11,622 nucleotides of DNA from Thermoplasmatota archaeon (lineage in GTDB: Archaea; Thermoplasmatota; Penumbrarchaeia; Penumbrarchaeales; Penumbrarchaeaceae): assembly GCA_030591285.1 (NCBI GenBank), contig JAUVBH010000023.1, positions 1 through 11,622 on the forward strand, read 5' to 3'. The notes beneath the pieces are model-generated. The model did no database searches. It worked only from the letters and a program-made list of their open reading frames with translations, and was not told where the DNA came from. A program made the translations under genes and the position numbers. Positions 8,514-11,622 of this stretch are shown one piece after another. The stretch's first letter is position 1, and the number at the start of each line of letters is the position of its first letter.

Positions 8514-8526
8514 TCCAAATAACGTT

Positions 8527-8560
8527 AAAACTTGATATAAAATCTCAAAAAGTTGATATA
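8527..8560 (+). promoter_or_regulatory. Two direct repeats 21 bp apart with TATA-like cores, upstream of a small gene
   Basis: AAAACTTGATATA (8527-8539) and AAAAGTTGATATA (8548-8560) match at 12 of 13 positions with an offset of exactly 21 bp, or two helical turns. Both contain GATATA. The second copy would place a transcript start near 8583, about 20 nt before the ATG at 8604. The first could be an alternative promoter or part of a regulator site. This 90-bp gap holds nothing else I recognise, and no T-run terminator follows purP. Confidence 0.45.
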
Positions 8561-8603
8561 GTCACCTGTACCATACTCGAGATGCCGTTGTGGGGTTTCA
8601 GAA

Positions 8604-8861
8604 ATGGTATTCGACGTCATTAAGAAATGGATTGGCAAGAATAAGTTCGAGGAAACGCCGAACCACCGAATGGAAGTTATCACCGAAGAGCTTGATGAGT
8701 TTGAAAAAGAGATCCAGGAATATATCCATTACTCCGAAGAGCGTGGAGGCGACCCATCCGCAGGCGACCAACCCAAGGTCCTTGCCCAAAGTGGTGGGAG
8801 AACAAACAGCAGCTTGATCACGCCAGAGGAAGAGAAAAGGATCAAGGGAGAAGAGTCCTAG
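8604..8861 (+). CDS. Small charged hypothetical protein
   Basis: 85 residues that I do not recognise. The N-terminus MVFDVIKKWIGKNKF is amphipathic. Residues about 22-42 (from RMEVITEELDEF) are Glu/Lys-rich with hydrophobic positions spaced as in a helix and may form a coiled coil. Residues 45-70 are Gly/Pro/Ser-rich and probably disordered, followed by a short charged tail. There are no cysteines and no membrane segment. The ATG is preceded by a TGGGGT stretch 8 nt upstream and by GATATA boxes at sensible distances, which favours this frame over two overlapping ones (8590-8817 plus, 8598-8789 minus). It converges on the zinc-ribbon gene, sharing CTAG at 8858-8861. Its function is unknown. 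Confidence 0.6.
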   Translation: MVFDVIKKWIGKNKFEETPNHRMEVITEELDEFEKEIQEYIHYSEERGGDPSAGDQPKVLAQSGGRTNSSLITPEEEKRIKGEES

Positions 8862-9232
8862 GTAATTTCCAGACTCAAAATGACATCACGGGCGTCCTCG
8901 ATCAGTTTGTCATGTTTTTCTTTCCATTGAGAGTTCGTAAGTTCCAGTGTATTTGCATCTTTCTCAGCATTCTCGGTAACGTCGGAGTGTTCCCGGTCTC
9001 CACCCCTGGCATTTATCTCGATCCTTGCGGTCTTTATCAACTCAAGAAAGATCTCCTTCCAATCCGTTGATCCAACATCGATCTTTGCCTGCATCAATTT
9101 CGCCGTCAGGAATGGGTAAAAGCGATTGATGATCTCCCTCTCACATTCCTGACAAACCCAAACAGGGTCCTTGCTCTCGACATAGAACTCGCTCTTGCAG
9201 TCCTCATTGCCACATTTGACCATCATTCGCAT
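8858..9232 (-). CDS. Small zinc-ribbon protein of unknown function
   Basis: 124 residues. The N-terminus carries two cysteine pairs, Cys7-x4-Cys12 (KCGNEDC) and Cys27-x2-Cys30 (VCQEC), 14 residues apart, as in zinc ribbons that bind one zinc ion. The rest (about 34-124) is predicted mostly helical, with FYPFLTAKLMQAK followed by a highly charged Glu/Lys stretch. This suggests a nucleic-acid- or protein-binding knuckle on a helical body, but no specific family is recognised. The ATG at 9232-9230 is supported by GAGGTG 5 nt upstream; Met3 and Met4 are possible alternatives without that spacing. The gene is divergent from the XPD-like helicase and convergent with the 85-residue gene. It is too short to assign to transcription or replication. 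Confidence 0.75.
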   Translation of the reverse strand: MRMMVKCGNEDCKSEFYVESKDPVWVCQECEREIINRFYPFLTAKLMQAKIDVGSTDWKEIFLELIKTARIEINARGGDREHSDVTENAEKDANTLELTNSQWKEKHDKLIEDARDVILSLEIT

Positions 9233-9237
9233 GCCAA

Positions 9238-9243
9238 CACCTC
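9238..9243 (-). promoter_or_regulatory. Ribosome-binding site of the zinc-ribbon gene
   Basis: GAGGTG on the minus strand lies 5 nt before the ATG at 9232-9230. It decides between the first Met and the in-frame Met3/Met4. Confidence 0.7.
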
Positions 9244-9272
9244 AAAGTAAACCGGTAATCAATGTCATATTC

Positions 9273-9284
9273 TAAAAAATATTT
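9273..9284 (-). promoter_or_regulatory. Candidate TATA box for the zinc-ribbon gene
   Basis: On the minus strand AAATATTTTTTA is the most AT-rich stretch of the gap and sits about 45 nt before the ATG. A transcript start near 9252 would leave a roughly 20-nt leader carrying GAGGTG. The element is nearly symmetrical (TAAAAAATATTT on the plus strand), so it could also serve the plus strand, although the helicase ATG is about 95 nt away. Confidence 0.4.
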
Positions 9285-9343
9285 GACTAGTTCGACCTCA
9301 TGTTCAGCATATTCCTTTCAGTATTTCTTTCACCCCTCTCCCT

Positions 9344-9349
9344 CTATAC
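9344..9349 (+). promoter_or_regulatory. Possible TATA box giving a leaderless helicase transcript
   Basis: CTATAC is centred about 27 nt before the ATG at 9374, which is the spacing expected if transcription starts at the ATG itself. No well-spaced ribosome-binding site precedes that ATG: AAAGGG at 9367-9372 is only one base away. This is suggestive but based on a weak 6-bp match in a pyrimidine-rich tract. Confidence 0.25.
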
Positions 9350-9351
9350 CC

Positions 9352-9372
9352 CCCTTTTAAGCAAAGAAAGGG
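9352..9372 (+). promoter_or_regulatory. Short inverted repeat directly before the helicase start codon
   Basis: CCCTTT (9352-9357) pairs with AAAGGG (9367-9372) across a 9-base loop, ending one base before the ATG. If the transcript has a leader this hairpin would cover the only purine-rich stretch before the start. If the transcript is leaderless it would not be transcribed. A six-pair stem could easily arise by chance. Confidence 0.25.
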
Positions 9373-9373
9373 C

Positions 9374-11521
9374 ATGATGCCGAGAACGACAATGGATTTC
9401 ATGGATCTCTTCCCCTATCAGCCGAGACCTATACAGATCGATATAATGGAAAATATCTGGAAAGCACTCTCCAAACAGGGACATATTGTTATTGAAGCTG
9501 GAACAGGTTCAGGAAAGACCGTCTCTGCTCTGGCCCCCACACTCGCAGCAGCATACTCTGCGAAGAAACGAGTGCTATATCTCACAAGGACCAATTCTCA
9601 ACAGAAACAGGTTGTTGAGGAATTCAGAAAGATCCGCCGAGAACTGTTCGATGGAGAGCTTGAGGACCAGGAGGAGAAGGAGACACCTGTTGACATGGTG
9701 GAAGAAGTTCTATCAGAGCTCAACAGGGAGCTTAAGGGAGAGGTGACCCAAAATTTACCCGATATCCAGTACGGAGAAGAGATGGGGATCGATTCTCCCT
9801 GGGAGGGAGGTGCATCCCAGGCGATCTGTGTTGCCCTTCAAGGGCGGAACAATATGTGCCCCCTCACATCCGAGGAACCGGAGTTCATCACTGGAACCCC
9901 GGAAGAGCTTTCGAAGATGTGTTCGGAGCGGAAACACAATACGAACAACCGGATGATGGGAAAGCCATCAGGTGGAAAGGAGTGCAGCTATTACTCGGCT
10001 TTCCTTCTCGATGACGGACTTCAGATAAGAAGATGGGCAAGGAGAGAAGCACCTACTGCTGAAGAGCTGATATCAAGAAGTCTTGAGCTAGGGATCTGTC
10101 CATATGAAGTGACCAAGGCACTGATGAATGAAGCGGTCCTTGTCACCGCACCCTACATCTTCTTTCTCTCACCTTTTATCAGAAGGAGACTTCTGGAGTG
10201 GATGGGATGCTCCCTGGATGACCTGATCGTTATCGTTGATGAAGCTCACAATCTGGCTTCATTCGCCAGGGATCTCAGCTCAATTGCACTTTCGACCAAT
10301 ACACTCAGACTTGCACTCAGCGAGGTTGAGGTTAACGGTGACCATGACATAGGCGGAGGAAGGTCCATCAAGGGTTTCATCGAGGTCATGAAGGAAGCGG
10401 TGGATGAACTTGCAGGAGATTTCCTGATCGACGAGGATGGACTGGTCCCACCATCAGCTCTATCGGAATCCATGATGGTCCTGTTCAGGACGAATTCCAA
10501 CCATATCTCTGCGATGGCCTCCGAGGTGCTCCAGCATGGAACTGCGATCCAGGACAGAAAGAAGGCAGAAGGAAAATTGCCCAGGTCCTACATCCACAGC
10601 GTAGCCAGGTTCTATCTGGTCTGGAACGAACTGGAATTCGAGAGATATACACCACTTGTGGTCAAGGGAAGAAGGGAGGGGGAGCTTTTCCTTGAGGCAT
10701 TCGCCATGGACCCAAGTGTGGTAACACACGCCCTGGAAGAGACCTTTGCTTCCATCCATCTTTCGGGAACACTCACACCTCTGGATGAATATAGGGATAC
10801 CATCTCACTTCCTCAGGATACTCCTCTTCTCAAACTTCCACCCCCGTTTCCCATCTCCAATCGGTCCGTCATGTTCGTGAATGATCTATCGACCAATTAT
10901 GAGATGATGATGAAGGACCCGGATATCGTTCTTAGATATAGAGAGCGTTTGATCGAGATCCTGAACGCCGTTCCGGACAGGAATACAGCAATATTCTTCC
11001 CCTCATTCGACCTTCTCAATTCAGTGATAGGTAGTGCCGAACTGGAAGATGGGACCAGATTGCACCATATGCTGCCGGTCAACAGGTCCTTGTTCATCGA
11101 GAAAAGAGGATCCCCCCAGGCAGATGTTATGGAGCTTGCAGACAGTTTCCGAACAAGTGAAGGTGGCGTCCTAGTATCTGTAATCGGAGGGAGGTTGTCG
11201 GAGGGAATGGATTTTCCCGGGGATAGTTTGGAAATGGTATTGATCATCGGAATTCCATATCCCAAACCAAACGCTCGTCAGCGCGCCCTGGCATCATATT
11301 ATGATATCAAATTTGGAAAAGGGTGGGAATACACGGTTCATGCTCCTGCTTCGAGAAAGCTTCAGCAGGCAATAGGCAGAATGATCAGGTCCGAAGATGA
11401 AAAAGGGTTCGCTTTCATACTCGATAAAAGGGCCTTCCATTTCAAGTCCAGTATCCCTGATCTAAAAGAAAGTAGAGATGACACGATTCACGTCAAAGAA
11501 TTCTTTTACGGAAAAGCTTAA
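9374..11521 (+). CDS. xpd: XPD/Rad3-family iron-sulfur DNA helicase
   Basis: 715 residues with the superfamily-2 XPD motif set. Walker A is EAGTGSGKT (41-49), motif Ia TRTNSQQ (71-77), DEAH at 289-292 (IVDEAHNL), LSGTLTP (463-469), FFPSFDLL (541-548), GRLSEGMDFPG (606-616) and QAIGRMIR (665-672). The four Cys of the 4Fe-4S domain are all present: Cys162 (GRNNMC), Cys183, Cys204 and Cys242 (GICPY). Residues about 300-460 fit the Arch domain position. XPD enzymes unwind DNA 5' to 3' with ATP and act in repair; in eukaryotes XPD is part of TFIIH. Characterised archaeal forms are mostly about 550-650 residues. Part of the extra length is an acidic insert at about 93-148. DinG is the main alternative, but the Cys spacing and DEAHNL context favour XPD. 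Met1 is taken as the start, though Met2 and Met7 are possible. Confidence 0.9.
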   Translation: MMPRTTMDFMDLFPYQPRPIQIDIMENIWKALSKQGHIVIEAGTGSGKTVSALAPTLAAAYSAKKRVLYLTRTNSQQKQVVEEFRKIRRELFDGELEDQEEKETPVDMVEEVLSELNRELKGEVTQNLPDIQYGEEMGIDSPWEGGASQAICVALQGRNNMCPLTSEEPEFITGTPEELSKMCSERKHNTNNRMMGKPSGGKECSYYSAFLLDDGLQIRRWARREAPTAEELISRSLELGICPYEVTKALMNEAVLVTAPYIFFLSPFIRRRLLEWMGCSLDDLIVIVDEAHNLASFARDLSSIALSTNTLRLALSEVEVNGDHDIGGGRSIKGFIEVMKEAVDELAGDFLIDEDGLVPPSALSESMMVLFRTNSNHISAMASEVLQHGTAIQDRKKAEGKLPRSYIHSVARFYLVWNELEFERYTPLVVKGRREGELFLEAFAMDPSVVTHALEETFASIHLSGTLTPLDEYRDTISLPQDTPLLKLPPPFPISNRSVMFVNDLSTNYEMMMKDPDIVLRYRERLIEILNAVPDRNTAIFFPSFDLLNSVIGSAELEDGTRLHHMLPVNRSLFIEKRGSPQADVMELADSFRTSEGGVLVSVIGGRLSEGMDFPGDSLEMVLIIGIPYPKPNARQRALASYYDIKFGKGWEYTVHAPASRKLQQAIGRMIRSEDEKGFAFILDKRAFHFKSSIPDLKESRDDTIHVKEFFYGKA

Positions 11522-11622
11522 TTGGAATAAGCAACCATTTCACCACGGGATATTGGCTGAAGGTAAATCTACACTCTGGGTGAAGGTAATTGGGGAGATC
11601 AAAACGTTCTAAAGGGTCCAAG
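11522..11622. other. Intergenic tail with no supported gene
   Basis: The 101 bases after the helicase stop contain no T-run terminator, no RNA gene I recognise and no convincing start codon. The one structure seen is the 9-bp direct repeat TGAAGGTAA at 11558-11566 and 11581-11589. A minus-strand frame is open here but is not convincing. Confidence 0.5.

Noticed and set aside
8590..8817. Alternative frames over the small gene (75 codons plus strand; 63 codons minus at 8598-8789)
   Set aside because: The frame 8604-8861 has the better-placed upstream signals, a plausible charged helical composition and ends exactly at the neighbour's stop. The alternatives have none of these.
10246..11265. Several minus-strand open frames of 60-120 codons inside the helicase gene
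   Set aside because: They are shadows of a well-supported helicase frame with all its motifs.
11493..11622. Minus-strand frame open from the right edge (42 codons, ending in IKLFRKRIL)
   Set aside because: It could be the 3' end of a convergent gene, but it would overlap the helicase by 29 bases, and 42 open codons are not significant. Sequence beyond the window would decide.

Overview
The window looks archaeal. It carries a PurP-type formate-dependent ligase of purine synthesis and an XPD/Rad3-family helicase with the four iron-sulfur cysteines. The start regions show TATA-like boxes, with GGAGGG or GAGGTG ribosome-binding sites before two of the genes. A giant secreted protein with Asp-rich calcium-loop repeats and a C-terminal membrane anchor fits a euryarchaeal lineage. 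Thermoplasmatota is my best guess, but that placement is inference from gene content only.

Layout. Positions 1-7181 (minus strand) are one uninterrupted reading frame that leaves the window at its left edge, with at least 2393 residues visible. It encodes an N-terminal signal/anchor segment, a first run of about 7 thrombospondin-type-3-like (TSP3) repeats, a transglutaminase-like domain, a second run of about 44 TSP3-like repeats, several beta-sandwich-like segments and a membrane helix at the edge. Positions 7182-7355 are a divergent promoter region with a perfect 8-1-8 inverted repeat. Positions 7356-8513 (plus) are purP. Positions 8514-8603 hold a 21-bp-spaced direct repeat with TATA-like cores. 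Positions 8604-8861 (plus) encode a small charged protein of unknown function. Positions 8858-9232 (minus) encode a small zinc-ribbon protein; these two genes converge and share the palindrome CTAG as stop codons on opposite strands. Positions 9233-9373 are a second divergent promoter region with a polypyrimidine tract. Positions 9374-11521 (plus) encode the XPD-like helicase. The last 101 bases hold no gene I can support.

How the genes relate. I see no multi-gene operon: neighbours are divergent, convergent or separated by their own promoter-like sequence. The surface protein, purine enzyme and helicase do not form an obvious pathway. The part most worth a second look is the giant protein. 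Its transglutaminase-like fold has lost the catalytic cysteine (Ala448) and has Glu at the expected Asp position, which suggests a binding rather than catalytic module. Its repeat array is divided into blocks by a variant repeat with Gly-Gly in the calcium loop. I found no mobile element, CRISPR array, tRNA or rRNA.
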